This document shows positions 11,218-23,405 of a stretch of 64,000 bases of DNA, piece by piece (within the stretch, counting starts at the first letter, position 1; every line of letters starts with the position of its first letter). Origin of the DNA: Pezicula radicicola (Eukaryota > Ascomycota > Leotiomycetes > Helotiales > Dermateaceae); the NCBI GenBank assembly GCA_003008705.1, contig PDUO01000003.1:187891-251890 (forward strand), given 5' to 3'. The translations under genes and the position numbers were made by a program. The notes below the pieces were generated by a model, which searched no databases, was not told the origin of the DNA, and saw nothing but the letters and a program-made list of their open reading frames with translations.

Positions 11218-13166
11218 ATGAATAGTTGCGAATCCTGCAAATCCCGCAAGCTGAAATGTGACAGGGCCCAGCCGAGTTGCAACAGATGCCAACGTTCCTC
11301 TTCTGAATGTGTCTACAACGAGAAGAAGAGACCTGGCTTCCAGGCGGGTTTCCGTCAGAGTATGGAGGAACGGATTGGTATTCCCTTCACTTCTTTCTTC
11401 TATGAGAACAAAATTGACCATGCATAGGGCTTCTGGAGCAAGAGGTACGGTTGCTCAAAACGCAGCGAGGTACACCTTCGGTGACAAATTTAGTACGTGG
11501 CAATACAGTGAACACCACTTCATCAGCCACATCCCAATCACTATCGAGCCGGGTAGAAAATGCGCAGGCTTTCGATAGCATCCCATGGACAAGAACACGA
11601 GATGTTATTGAGAGATGTCCACCGCCTGACCTTGTTTATTCTTTAATCTCGTTGTACTTTCGCCATATCCATCCATGGTTCCCAGTGCTATGCCCTCAAC
11701 GAGTCTTTGGCAGCTTTGCCAATCCCGAATCTGTCGAGGAGCCGAGTTTATTGCAGTATGCTATCTTTGGAATAACATTAGCTTTCTCAAACGACCCTCG
11801 CCTTGACATGGCTTCTACCGATTCGTACTGGAAGTATTGCAAGCGGAAAATTATGCTTGCGATGCTGGAGGACCCTTCTTATGAAGCACTGGAAGCGTTA
11901 GTAATACTAACGCTTGATCTCTCGGGTATGACAAATGGACCGCAGGTTTGGGGTGTACAGGCCGTGATTGTGAACCTTTCCGTTCAACTGGGCCTTGCAG
12001 ATGAGAATTCTTCTGCCATAATGAACGTGTCTAATTGTGGGAGTCCTCCTGCCAACGAAAACCTTCGAAGACGGCTGTTCTGGGGCATCTATATGATAGA
12101 CCGTTATATATCGATGACTACACCCCATCCGTGCCGCATGGATGAGAAAACCGTTCATCGATGGCTTCCTGGACAGAAACCTCCTAACGCACCGCCAACT
12201 TCAAATTCAAGCTCTGAGCAAATAACTTCAACGTTCGGCGACAATATCGATCAATTTGATCAGCGACTGAGGCTAATGGACTTGACCTCAAAGCTACATA
12301 ATGTTAATCTGCAGTTTGCTAGCCTTGGAGCAAACGATAGTTCAGCATTGTGGGTGGCAGAAGCGCACAAACAAAACGAGGCATTATTACAATGGTTCAA
12401 CTATCTTCCACAACGATTCTGTCTTCGTCAAGATACAACTGTGGAGTGGAATTCTGCACCGTGGGATCCAGGCTTCATGATGCTTCATGCTGGCTACCAT
12501 GGGTTGATTGTGTATCTGAATGCACCATTAGCGTATCCATTTCATCCGAATCATGTAACATCAAGCAGCGAGCCCGCCCTCTACCGAGCCCTGAATAGCA
12601 CGCAAATGCTGGGTAGAATACTCGCAACTGCACAAGAAAAGGGATTTATGAATATGCTGGGGTGGCCATTCGCGTGGACTCTATGGAACGCCTGTCGATT
12701 CCTGCTCATTCACGAGTATCGAACGAAAACTCTATTCTCGCCTCTCTTTCGTCAGCTTCATACAGGCTTGCAAGATCTTGCACGATTTTGGCAGATCAGT
12801 GGAAACTATTGGCGACTGCTAGGTCGCGCAGTTGAGGATATTGAGGCAATGCTTCACGGCGGAGCACTCGCAAGCGGGCCACAACTCAACAGCGCTTTAG
12901 TCGGTGTCACTGATCTTCGTATCGCCCCTTCGGACCTTGTAGCTCAATTCGGAGCTCGAGCTTCAGTTAGCTCTGCCGAAGAAACTTTGCAGCAAGTAAA
13001 GATAGCGTCACCGGAGAATCCGATGACAACGGATGATTCGAGCTATGATCCCAGTATGGGAGGAAGCTTTGTGGATCAGAGTTATTTTCCATATCAATCC
13101 CAACCGATCTATGACTGGTTCAATGCGCCTCTCTATCCAACTTCTGGTTATCAACAAGGCTCTTGA
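11218..13166 (+). CDS. Zn2Cys6 fungal-specific transcription factor
   Basis: Two exons, 11218-11377 and 11428-13166, with a 50-nt intron. Total 1899 nt, 632 residues. The binuclear zinc cluster is at the extreme N-terminus (CESCKSRKLKCDRAQPSC, then NRC and a last C about residue 31). The linker after the splice junction gives a short coiled coil, IGLLEQEVRLLK, the usual dimerisation element. The middle homology region (fungal_trans) follows, including YFRHIHPWFPVLCP and RRRLFWGIYMIDRYISM. The protein should be nuclear and bind CGG-containing sites. The start leaves only two residues before the cluster, so an upstream exon is possible. A sugar transporter and a P450 lie downstream on the same strand and could be targets. 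Confidence 0.9.
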
Positions 13167-14721
13167 TTGAGTCTGCCAAGGGGTTGGCTGCACGGCTTGA
13201 ACGACGCGTACTCGTTGTTCCATCATGCTGTTTAAAGACTTCGACTCGGCATAAATTGGCAGAACTGGTAAGATAGTCTCTGCAAGTGTCAGCTGGTCAT
13301 TATCCTCTTGGTCGTGCCTTCGGTATGTCTTGGCACAAGCCGAAGGAACCGACGAAATGTCAAAATGTGTCCGACATCATGTTGATGGTGATTCGGAGCT
13401 TGGCGGCGGTGTAAAATGCACGTCGTATGCAGTAACGGATGGCGGTCGGGAGGGTAGGGATGTGGCCGGACATAGCTTGTAGTCTTTGCTCTTTTTGTTT
13501 GGTTCACTCGGGGTGGGTTCCACGTCATAATGTGTTGCTCTATGTGAGGCGTTTTTGGAATCGCGATCCAAATCAAGGCTGTTTTGTAAGCGAGATAACG
13601 CGAAGGATGCTTATACTTTCTGGCATGAGGATCCTTATGTGGGGAATAAAAGTTTCTTGATACTCGGGGAAGCACTTCCACGTCGCCCCGTATGCCTAAC
13701 ACCTCAAAGATCTACAAGTCCACATCAAGTTACCAACGATGCCCAAGAAATAGGTGATAGCTGTGCTAGGAATACGGTGCCGTCAGTTCCCGGCGAACCA
13801 AACCCAGACAAGATTTATGCTTGGACCCCAGAGTGGTTGGTGTGCCGTCGGCAAAAGTTAAAATCCACCAGAATGATACTAATTGCCACACCAGCGTAGG
13901 ATCTAGCCGACCAGGCTACCTACCGGATACCAAGGAAGGATGGGTTTTGAGGCTTATATAATCTTATGATAATTTACTTTTTCGAAAATTATATAATAAT
14001 TGACTTACCTATTACGAAGTATATAACTTTATAAAATAGGCACGAAAAGCTACATAAGTATATATAAATAATCGATGAAATGTGCCAAGAAAGAGCCTTA
14101 TTCTATATACTAGAATGCTATTATCCTATATTTTTATTGTCCCTATCAATAGCTTTAATCCTAAGCAAACTTCTAATAATATTGTCTTCTATATTCAATT
14201 ATAGTGGTTAGGTAGTTACAGTTTTCATAATATACTGCCCGATTATATAATTACGCCATCCTTAATACTAAGAAGGTTCGAGCCAACAGACCAAAAGCTA
14301 AAAAGAACAGCATCCCTCCATGCTCCAGTTCGCTTGGGATTTTTCTACAGGGAAGAATCGATGCTGTACTGTAACACTTACAATTGTTCATGTCGGATGC
14401 TTGGAGATACCAATACTGGCGCTTGGCGGGGCAGGGCAAAACTGTGTTTTCCCAACCAGTGGCTTTCATTACACTATGCCGTGCTCCAAAATGCACACTA
14501 TGCAAGGTCTCCATGAATTGCTTCATTAACTTCCAATGAGGAGTAACACTCCACGCGATTGGATTCCGTTGAGATAGGACGATACTTTTGTCCGAGGAGT
14601 TTCAAAACAGTGCTGCTTTTTTTCCTTTGCAGAGACTCCGGATCCAATGTTATATTCTCTCGTCTATCATATATACCCCTCCACTTTATGTCTTTTCATC
14701 TAATGGATTCCAGTTTACAAA
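13167..14721. other. Intergenic, 1.5 kb, with AT-rich tract
   Basis: Open frames at 13289-13702 (-) and 13555-13899 (+) overlap each other and resemble no known family, so neither is called. About 13950-14260 is strongly AT-rich with many TA steps and looks like a RIP-degraded repeat remnant. The rest is presumed promoter of the sugar transporter. Confidence 0.45.
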
Positions 14722-16508
14722 ATGGACAGAATATTTACTCGTCTCAAGCAGCTGAAGGGGACTGCTCATGAGTATAATAAGGCACCAGTACAGCCCAGTG
14801 GTGGCTTCATGCCGGAGGGCCTCGTGGATACGCAGAAATGGTGGAAACAAAAGAATCTTCGGGCGCTCAACTTATTCCTTCTCATCCCACTACTCTCCAT
14901 ATTCTCGCAAGGGTACACAAGTTTCTGACCGTTTCATACACAACAAGGCTGACCTTTTGAACTCTTAGATTTGATGGTTCGATGATGAACGGACTGCAAT
15001 CTGTATCCCAGTGGCAGAAGTATTTTGGCCGCCCCACAGGCGCAACACTTGGTCTCTTCAATGCTGCCTACCCAATGGGTGGCATTGTTGGTGTCTTCTT
15101 CATCTCCCCCATTAGTGATACCTATGGGCGACGAGCCGGAATCGCAACAGGTGCTGCAGTTTCCATCCTCGGTGCTGTTCTGCAGGCTTCAGCTTCACAC
15201 ATCTCAACATTCGTCGTAGCACGCTTTGTTCTTGGGATCGGTTGTGTGATAACTGCTGGAGTTGGGTCTCCCTTCGTTACTGAGATTGCACACCCAAAGC
15301 AGAGGACGACAGCTACAGGGTTGTTTCTGACCTTTTATTCACTGGGTGCTATAGTGGCCGCCTGGTGTACTTTTGGAACTTTTCGGGTGAACAATAGTGC
15401 TGCTTGGCGAATTCCCTCGGCGCTTCAGGGGTTCCCGTCCCTTATTCAGTTAGCTTTGATCTGGTGGTAAGTCTGAACCTTCAATCTCATCTCAACTTTG
15501 ACTGAACTTGACTTTCAAAGGGTTCCAGAAAGTCCTCGTTGGCTAGAAAGTAAAGGTCGTCACGAAGAAGCTTGGTCAATAATCTGCCACTACCATGCCG
15601 AAGATAATCCTCACGATCCACTCGCGCTTTTCGAATTCACCTCGATAAAAGTTGCCCTCTCATCCCAACCTACACACAAGACCATTGTCGCATCATGGTT
15701 CGAATTCCTTTCTATATCCTCCAACCAGAAACGCACAGCAATTCTCATCTGGGCAGCACTAGTCTCCCAACTCTCCGGCAATGCCTTCGTCTCCTATTAC
15801 CTCTCTCCAATCCTAACATCCATCGGTCTAACGTCCGACCTCCAACAAACCCTCATAAACGCCACCTTGCAACTCCTCTCCTGGTTCTCAGCCGTATACT
15901 TCGCTACACTCATCCCCAAGTTAGGCAGAAGAACAATGTTTCTTTGGAGTCTGGTAGCTATTTGGATCTGCGATATAGTTATCACAATCGGTAGTGCCTC
16001 GTTCTCTTCCTCCCCAGCAGGCAAACCCAACAAAGCAGCAGCCTACACCGTCGTAGTCTTCCTATACCTCTTTTCACCAGCCTACAACTTCGGCTGGAAC
16101 GGTAACCTAGGTCTCTACATACCAGAAATTCTACCCTATCACCTCCGTACCAAAGGGCTTGCTCTCTTCTATTTCTTTCAGTTTAGCTTTGGTATCTTGA
16201 GCGCTTTTGCTACGCCTATTGGCCTTAAAGATATGAGATGGAAGTTTTATTGTATTTTTGTGGGGTGGGTCGTTGTTGAGTTTTTGGGTGTTTGGTGTTG
16301 GTTTGTGGAGACTAAAGGTCCGGGGTTGGAGGATTTGTGGTTTGTTTTTGATGAAGAAAGGGGTGGGGCTAGGGATGGTGTTGGAAGTTCGGACGGAGTT
16401 AAGCAGTTTGTTAAGGTTGGTGAGGATGTTGTTGTTGAAGACGTGGTTAAGAGAGATGAGGCTGAGTCTTCTGGGAAGACTGTTGTAAATCGAGAGTCGG
16501 TGGGTTAA
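14722..16508 (+). CDS. Sugar transporter, MFS sugar-porter family
   Basis: Three exons: 14722-14912, 14969-15466 and 15521-16508. Total 1677 nt, 558 residues, with clean GT-AG introns of 56 and 54 nt. Family blocks are SQGFDGSMMNGLQ (TM1), DTYGRRAGI after TM2, RFVLGIGC, VPESPRWLESKGR at the end of the first half, LGRRTM, and FVETKGPGLEDL at the end of TM12. It is a proton-coupled importer in the plasma membrane, closest in style to fungal hexose/lactose-permease-like porters. Sugar specificity is not readable. The C-terminal tail is charged and rich in Val and Glu. It sits between a Zn2Cys6 regulator and a P450, all on the plus strand. Confidence 0.9.
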
Positions 16509-17432
16509 GATGTAAGTGTCGAGGCTTCTTTATTTTTTTCGGTTGATTTAAATTGCTCGCTTCAATTCAATACCCCTTTTCATAATGCATATACTGATAT
16601 CAACTCAGCCCAACATCTCTCATTGCAAATCATTTTTACCTGTTTGAGCTAGAGGGTATGTCAATATCTTAGGGGAATAATAAAGTAAAGCTAAGATAAT
16701 TAGCCGTAGGACTACTAGTGTTTACTAGTATCAATAAAATATATTCCTTCACAAGTATTAAGTACCTCCCTCCCACCCTTGTTCTAGCTCGCTAATTTGT
16801 TAACTGAGATATTCGAGCTTAGACAATCGCAAAAAGAACAGATCTTTATTGCTAAGGTGCACTGCTAATACAGAAACGGTATTGAAGAATAAAAAACAAC
16901 AACTTGCGTTGACAATTCAACCAGAACTAGTCGCTTTATTGTCCCCATCTGTTGTTTCTTCAACAATCGGCGATATTTGGCTCGCTTCGGACCACCCCTT
17001 GCTAGCCATGCTGGTGATGCGTATGCATCGCATATACACCAAGGGCCAATAATATAGTTCGTATCACCACATAACCTGTACAAGCACCTGTCGGCAGTTT
17101 GTTTTTACCACACACAATAAAGAAATGAGAACACCCCCAGTGACAACAGATCTCCCCACGCTGCCCACGTTTAAAGCCAAGGCTGTGATTGGGGTGACAA
17201 TGTTGGTTTAACCTATCAAAGCCGTAGCAGAATATATGGAGAAATATTTGATGACATGCAGTGATATTAGCCGTGTTGAATGAAGGGTGCTTCCTCCATC
17301 ATCAATCAATCCAGTCACCAGCTTGCCTCCTTATTAATCCCACGAACCCTCGGCCCATTAAAGACCGAAGCTGTTCAATATGCCTACCACAGTCTTCTTT
17401 CACTTCTTTCAACTCCACTTGGTCTGTAAACA
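16509..17432. other. Intergenic between sugar transporter and P450
   Basis: No gene supported. Small frames at 16849-17083 have no family features. It contains the 3' region of the transporter and the pyrimidine-rich promoter/leader of the P450 (from about 17280). Confidence 0.45.
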
Positions 17433-19307
17433 ATGGGCACCACCAGCTTCATATCCATCTTCCCCTACCTCACTATCCTCTTCGTCCTTTACGAAGTATG
17501 CCAGTACTTCACCTCCCCACTTCGCAAAATTCCTGGTCCCTTCATAGCTAAATTTACCAATCTATGGCGTCTCTACAACACGTATGAAGGACGGCCAGAT
17601 TACGGCAACGCCAGCTGCACGAACAATATGGGTCAGTTGTACGAATTGGACCAAAGTGCGTGAGCTTGAGCGATCCCGCGTTAATCAGGATCATCTACGA
17701 TGCACGTGGAAACTTCCTAAAGGTAAATTTGTTTAATTATACCTGTGGCTGATAGGTAGGAAAATAAATTGTTGATATTTATGTCTTGAATATAGTCTGA
17801 ATATTCGAGTGTCAATGACGTGAAAGCCGGAAGAGTGATAATCGAAAACATCTTCAGCACACGATCCAATAATTATCACAGCGCTCAGCAACGACTTTTA
17901 CATAAGTATTATACAATGTCCAGCTTGAAGGAGTTTGAGCCGCTTGTTGATAAGACTATTGCGAATTTTCAGAGGAGATTGGAACAGGAATTTGTGGATG
18001 GTGGGAATGCTGGGAGAGTTTGTAAGATGGATGAGTGGTTGTTGTTTTGTAAGTGACTCAGTTACCTTTATGCCATTGTTAGAGTGTATGCTAATAGCTA
18101 ATATAAAATAGTTGCTTGGGACGTTATAGGTCAAATTACCTTCTCGGAACCCATGGGATTTCTTGATAAAGGGGGAGATATCAACGATATGCTCAAGACG
18201 GCAGAAGAAGCAATTGATTACTTTGCACCAGTATGGTCCTTGAGGATTTCACATGCACAAATGTCATTGAACTAACAGCGAGGCTTAGATCTGCCAAATG
18301 CCATGGCTCGATCAACTACTGGACAAGAACCCAATCAAGAGAATTGGACCACCGTCATTCGGTGCAGCAGCCGATATCTGCGCTAATCAAGTCATGAAGC
18401 GTGCAGCTGGTTTAGACAAATATCATTCTAATAAGCAGAAGGATTTTTTGGATTATTTTATTGACTTAAGGAAATTGTATCCGGATCAAGTTGATGATAA
18501 TCAAATCATCTCGTTTCTTTTAATCAATGTAAGTCTAATCATTGCAGCTGAATATTCATAGCTATAACTCTTAGTACATCGCTGGTTATTTTTATTATTT
18601 CTTTTAGCTGACGGAATTAGATAATTGCGGGAAGCGATACAACAGCAGCAGCACTCCGAGCAATAATCTACTACGTCCTCCGAAACCCCTACGTCTATAA
18701 AAAACTCCTCACTGAACTCGATTCCTGCCAATTCCCACAACCTCTATCCTATGACAACGCAATAAAACTACCCTATCTAACAGCAGTAATCCAAGAATCA
18801 ATGCGCATGTATCCCGGTGTTGGTCTCTTGCTCGAACGTATTGTCCCCAATCCAGGTTTAACACTTCCAAATGGTACGATCCTAAAACCAAGTACTATTG
18901 TCGGTATAAATCCATGGGTTGTGCATCTTGATAAAACTGTTTTTGGTCAGGATGCTGCTGCTTTTGTTCCGGAGAGATGGTTACGGGGCGAGGGGGAGAG
19001 TGAGGAGGGGTTTAAGAATAGGATTGCGGGGATGAAGGGCGCGGATTTGACGTTTGGGGCTGGGAAGAGGTCTTGTATTGGGAAGAATATTAGTTTGTTG
19101 GATATTTATAAGATTATTCCGATGATGTTTCTTAGATATGATGTAAGTTCTCTTTTCCTTATTTCGCTTTTTATAATTAATATTGGATGTAATGCTGATA
19201 TAGTGTAGATGCAGTTTGTGGATCCGTTGAAGGAGTGGAAGATTCAGAACTCGTGGTTTGTGAGACAGACTGATATGGACGTGAGGATTCGACTTAGAAA
19301 TACCTAA
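17433..19307 (+). pseudogene. Cytochrome P450 with a one-base frameshift in exon 1
   Basis: Six exons: 17433-17722, 17796-18048, 18112-18230, 18289-18528, 18621-19142 and 19209-19307. An N-terminal membrane anchor leads to LRKIPGPF. The I-helix motif AGSDTTAAAL, ExxR helix (ESMR) and heme loop FGAGKRSCIGKN are intact, and the C-terminus is complete. It resembles fungal microsomal P450s of the benzoate-hydroxylase / pisatin-demethylase group. In exon 1 the reading frame shifts near 17600, shortly after EGRPD: family-like sequence (HEQYG..VRIGP) continues one frame over, and no intron fits. Exons total 1523 nt, one short of a multiple of three. Either the gene is disrupted or the assembly lacks a base. 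Transcript data would decide. Confidence 0.82.
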
Positions 19308-21196
19308 CCGAGTACAGCGAGAGCGTCTTGTAGACATCTTATCAAAATTTTCGTTGCATATGCTCAGAGACTCTGCAATAGGTTAGGAATATATAGCTTA
19401 ATTGCATAGGATCGTCTACTTTATCTGGTGCCTACTCTCTTCTGTATCTCCGTGTCTCCTCGCTTAAAATTTTGAAATCTACATCTTATCCATCCATTCT
19501 AACGGACAACAGCGACTAATTTTCAACTTGCAACGTTCTATTTTGGAGGTCTTGACCAATAATCTTCTACGAAGTCATGAAATGATTAGTACTATAAGCT
19601 GAATAACGCTATAAGAGTTGTTGTCTAATCTTCATATGAACGTGCTTACTCAATGCCTGCTGTAAGTTTTGAAGCGAGGTATCCTATCTCAGTACAACGG
19701 TTTCTGAAAATGTCTTCTCATTTACGTGCGCTGGCTAGTATGTGTAATGGTTACTCCGACAAGAGGGTTGCTTCCTGCACTATGGTATCAGCTATAGCTC
19801 AGCACGTTGGAGAGCGGAGTGAGTAATCTAATTTGGCTGCCAAGGTACACTACCCCATGGTCAAGTTATTAAACTTCAGTAGAAAGGACAGTTCTTGTTC
19901 AGCTCTAAGGCTATATTTTTCTGAAAGTTCCAACTCTGCTACGATAGTATTCAAACACTTAAGGACTTACGCTTTGGGAATATTAGTAACGCGCTCTCTC
20001 ATTCCAATAATTATAGATACAATGTACATTAACGAATCAATGCATTTTAGGGCGCCAAGTCTTTTATGAATAAGCGGCTAAAGATACATCCAATCTAAAC
20101 TCATGGGAATCGGAAAGAAAACTTGGGTCCAAATCACCCTGCTGTTCTTGTCCCTTCCAGACTCTAGAATATATTGCTGAGGCCTAGCCAACTACTGCTC
20201 CTTACGTTGACTTAGCTAGAATGCAAAACCGTTACTACAAATCCGATCCCGAATTTTAGGCAATTCTTCATGAGGCAATTTTGTAGCAATTATATTCTAT
20301 GAAATTGCCTAATGCCTTGCCGACAATAGAAAATTCCAAGACGTGGAGGTAACAGAAGTAATATCGCTCTTTGCTGTATTAGAGTTGATGTAAAATATTT
20401 AAGTTAAGTACAGGATACAGAAACCTGGGCTTCAATGCTAACATATGGAAGCCGATGTAGCACTTTAATAGGAAAGAATCAACGAGTAAGACAAGATAAA
20501 CCTCATCTATTCAACAACCTTACTTTGATCATTGACCGGCGATCAACTTCAATATACGTGCTTCTCATTGTAATTACCATACGAATTGGTTTATAAGAGG
20601 CCATTTTGAATAGCCTATTCACATATAAGAGATGGAATTAAGTATTTCACTTTGCCTACTGAAAATGATCTCTTATACACCAATCCATGCGGTAAAGCGT
20701 GATTAAGGCTACTTGTCTGATGCTCATTGTTGAGAGCTCTGGAGTAGGGAAAGAACAAAGCAAGTTTTATGCAAGCAACAACAACATAGGTACGAAAAAA
20801 CATAACTTGTAAACAAAATAGCCTTCCGTAATACTACATTAAAAAGAAGCATTAGCACCGTAGTTGGACCTACAAATGGTGTGTAGACCCTGGCAAATTC
20901 GCAGCGGAGAAGACACAAGATATGGATTGATAGCTAGCAGAAAAGGCAGCAAATGAAGATACCGAGATGGTGCACGTTTCAGATAAATCTATATACGAAG
21001 AAAGCGTTTGAAGATGCGACGGACTGCGTATAACAATATGAAATGCTAGAGTTGAGGATGTTGGCGTACAGTATAGGATTGCCTCTTTGATCCTAGCGCG
21101 AGGCTGGCCTTCCCTCGGGGAAAACGCGACATCACAGAATTTCTGCTTCTTGCACACCCTACCCCAGAACAGTGATCCAGATCACGCCAACCCGTC
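19308..21196. other. Intergenic, 1.9 kb, containing a MITE copy
   Basis: No gene supported; an open frame at 19833-20069 (+) and minus-strand frames near 20870-21157 look accidental. It contains the inverted-repeat element at 20577-20692 and a small hairpin at 20273-20310 with 14-nt arms. The right end is the promoter of the SAD1 homologue. Confidence 0.5.
20577..20692. mobile_element. MITE-like element (copy 2 of the intronic family)
   Basis: A 116-bp element with TA at both borders (20575-20576 and 20693-20694). The arms include GAATTGGTTTATAAGAGGCC on the left and the complement of GGATTGGTGTATAAGAGATC on the right. The 39 nt leading to the right end closely match the right end of the copy at 7914-8015, allowing for a few substitutions. 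Non-coding. Confidence 0.75.
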
Positions 21197-22807
21197 ATGT
21201 CGAAGAGAAAAGCAGTAGAATCCCTCGAGGAGATTGCTGGTGTTGATTCCCCCGCAGCGAAGAAGGCGTACGTTGAAGACTTCCACAATGGCACCGACCT
21301 GCCCGCGCGATCGAAAGAACCCATCCCAGCACCAGAAGAAGCTGACGAGCCATACGTCGAGGATCTCGAGGAGGAAGAGGTAGAATTCAAACCCACTCGT
21401 CAGGAAGCACCGCTACAAGGCTACGATGACCTCTATCTCGATACGATTCATCGACAAGTGCTGGACTTTGATTTTGAGAAGCTGTGTTCAGTGTCACTAT
21501 CGAACATCAACGTATACGCCTGCCTAGTCTGCGGGAAATATTTTCAAGGCAGAGGAGAGAAAACACATGCGTATTTTCATGCGCTGGAGGTCGGGCATCA
21601 TGTTTATATCAATATGCAGACGCAGAAGGTGTATGTGCTCCCCGAAGGCTACGAAGTCAAGAACAAGAGCTTAGATGACATCAAGTTCGTGTCGGATCCG
21701 CAGTACACCAAAGAACAAGTTATGGCCTTGGATCGCCAATCGAAGACGGCATGGACTTTGGATGGAAAGGAATATACGCCGGGGTTCGTAGGGATGAACA
21801 ATATCAAGGAGAATGACTACTTCAATGTGGTTGTACAGGCTTTGTCGCATGTACCCCCATTGCGCAATTATTTTATGCTGGAAGATTTCTCCAAGAAACA
21901 GGAATTGGTAAAGAGGGTGTCCATTCTCTTCCGTAAAATCTGGAATCCGAGGGCATTCAAGTCACACGTCTCACCCCACGAACTCCTCCAAGAAATCTCG
22001 CTGCGATCAAACAAGAAATTCAACCTCACAAGTCAATCAGATCCAGTTGAGTTTCTCTCCTGGTTCCTTAACAATATCCATCTTGCGCTAGGAGGTTCGA
22101 AATCCAAGCCTGGCTCAAGCATGATCCAAAAAGTATTCCAAGGAAAACTAAAAGTGGAATCACAAGCCATAACAGCCAAAGCAGACGCAGGTGATCGATT
22201 ACGCTTCGAAGAGGCAGCCTCAGTCGATGTAACTGAGAGCCGATTTCTAATGTTAACATTGGAACTCCCAACAGCACCCTTATTCCAAGACGAAAACAAC
22301 GAAAACATAATCCCTCAAGTCCCACTTACATCCATCCTCTCCAAATACAACGGTATCCGCGCCCAAGAACATCTCAACCAACGAAAACGATACAGATTAC
22401 TGCACCCACTACCACCGTACCTTCTCTTCCACATAAAACGATTCTCCTCTAATAAATTCGTAACAGAACGAAATCCCACAATCGTACGATTCGATGCAAG
22501 GAATCTAGATATGGCACCTTACGTACAACCAGATCAAGACCATCCAAGCGGAGAACCAATCTGGTATGATCTCGTAGCAAATATAGTGCATGAAGCTATC
22601 ATTGGAAGACAAGGGGAAGGAGAAGGAGAGAGGAAACAGTGGAAAGTTCAGATTAGGGACCGTGCTGCTGAGAAGTGGATACAGATTCAGGATTTGGAGG
22701 TTAAGTCTACGCAGAGGGAGTGGCTTGATACTGGGGAGAGTTATTTGCAGGTTTGGGAGAGGAGGAAGACCGGGGGGAAGGTTAATGGGAAAGCGAGGGC
22801 TAGGTGA
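21197..22807 (+). CDS. SAD1: U4/U6.U5 tri-snRNP factor Sad1/USP39 (inactive ubiquitin hydrolase fold)
   Basis: A single-exon gene, 536 residues. After an acidic, low-complexity N-terminus comes a ZnF-UBP domain (CLVCGKYFQGRG, then HAYFHALEVGHHVY, about residues 110-150). A ubiquitin-C-terminal-hydrolase fold follows. At the position of the catalytic Cys box the sequence reads GMNNIKENDYFNVVVQALSH: the Cys is replaced, as is known for Sad1/USP39, so it is not expected to cut ubiquitin. Role from family knowledge: assembly of the tri-snRNP into spliceosomes, in the nucleus. The C-terminus has YDLVANIVHEA. It converges with RRP9 downstream. High confidence. Confidence 0.93.
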   Translation: MSKRKAVESLEEIAGVDSPAAKKAYVEDFHNGTDLPARSKEPIPAPEEADEPYVEDLEEEEVEFKPTRQEAPLQGYDDLYLDTIHRQVLDFDFEKLCSVSLSNINVYACLVCGKYFQGRGEKTHAYFHALEVGHHVYINMQTQKVYVLPEGYEVKNKSLDDIKFVSDPQYTKEQVMALDRQSKTAWTLDGKEYTPGFVGMNNIKENDYFNVVVQALSHVPPLRNYFMLEDFSKKQELVKRVSILFRKIWNPRAFKSHVSPHELLQEISLRSNKKFNLTSQSDPVEFLSWFLNNIHLALGGSKSKPGSSMIQKVFQGKLKVESQAITAKADAGDRLRFEEAASVDVTESRFLMLTLELPTAPLFQDENNENIIPQVPLTSILSKYNGIRAQEHLNQRKRYRLLHPLPPYLLFHIKRFSSNKFVTERNPTIVRFDARNLDMAPYVQPDQDHPSGEPIWYDLVANIVHEAIIGRQGEGEGERKQWKVQIRDRAAEKWIQIQDLEVKSTQREWLDTGESYLQVWERRKTGGKVNGKARAR

Positions 22808-23405
22808 GGTGATATTTCTGGGATACGTGTATGAATATTGAAGTACAGCACGGAAGATTTCAGGAAGGCTTGGAAAGCGATCGATGGTGAAATGAAGGCA
22901 AAGAAGACTGGTGATCTCGCCTGCTCAGATGTGACACTGGAAAGGAGGCGAATTTACGCACGTTACCTATTCCCGATTGGGTTTAGTAGCATTGTGGCAT
23001 TTTCGGACAAACCCGAAGTCTCGAACTTGCATCTAGAATTTCAAGTAGTACCAATAACACCCTGTGGATTACCGACCTTTCTTGAATTTGACTTCCAACT
23101 TTTGACGTTTTGCTCTTGTTTTCAAGGTGGTACTCCGTATAGGCATCTAGAATCAATAGTGTAGTAGAGAATCAAAAAGCTCATTGGTATTGAGTGGAAT
23201 GTCTCTAATGCGACATTTTGTTTTTTCCCTCTTTTGTATCGCTCCCAAATGCATGTACTGTACATACATGCACATAAATACAAAACAGACAGTAAAATGT
23301 TCTTTCTCCCAACTCCGAAGCAATGCAACACCACACAACACAACACTATATTTTCTTTCCACCTTCCACCCTCCACCCCTCTAATAGAAAGAGGTGAAGG
23401 TTCGC
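22808..23405. other. Intergenic between convergent SAD1 and RRP9
   Basis: Shared 3' flank of two convergent genes. No motif-bearing open frame or repeat; it presumably holds both 3' UTRs. Confidence 0.5.

Noticed and set aside
20273..20310. Hairpin with 14-nt arms (AGGCAATTT...)
   Set aside because: Two mismatches and no nearby gene or T-run; not convincing as terminator or element.
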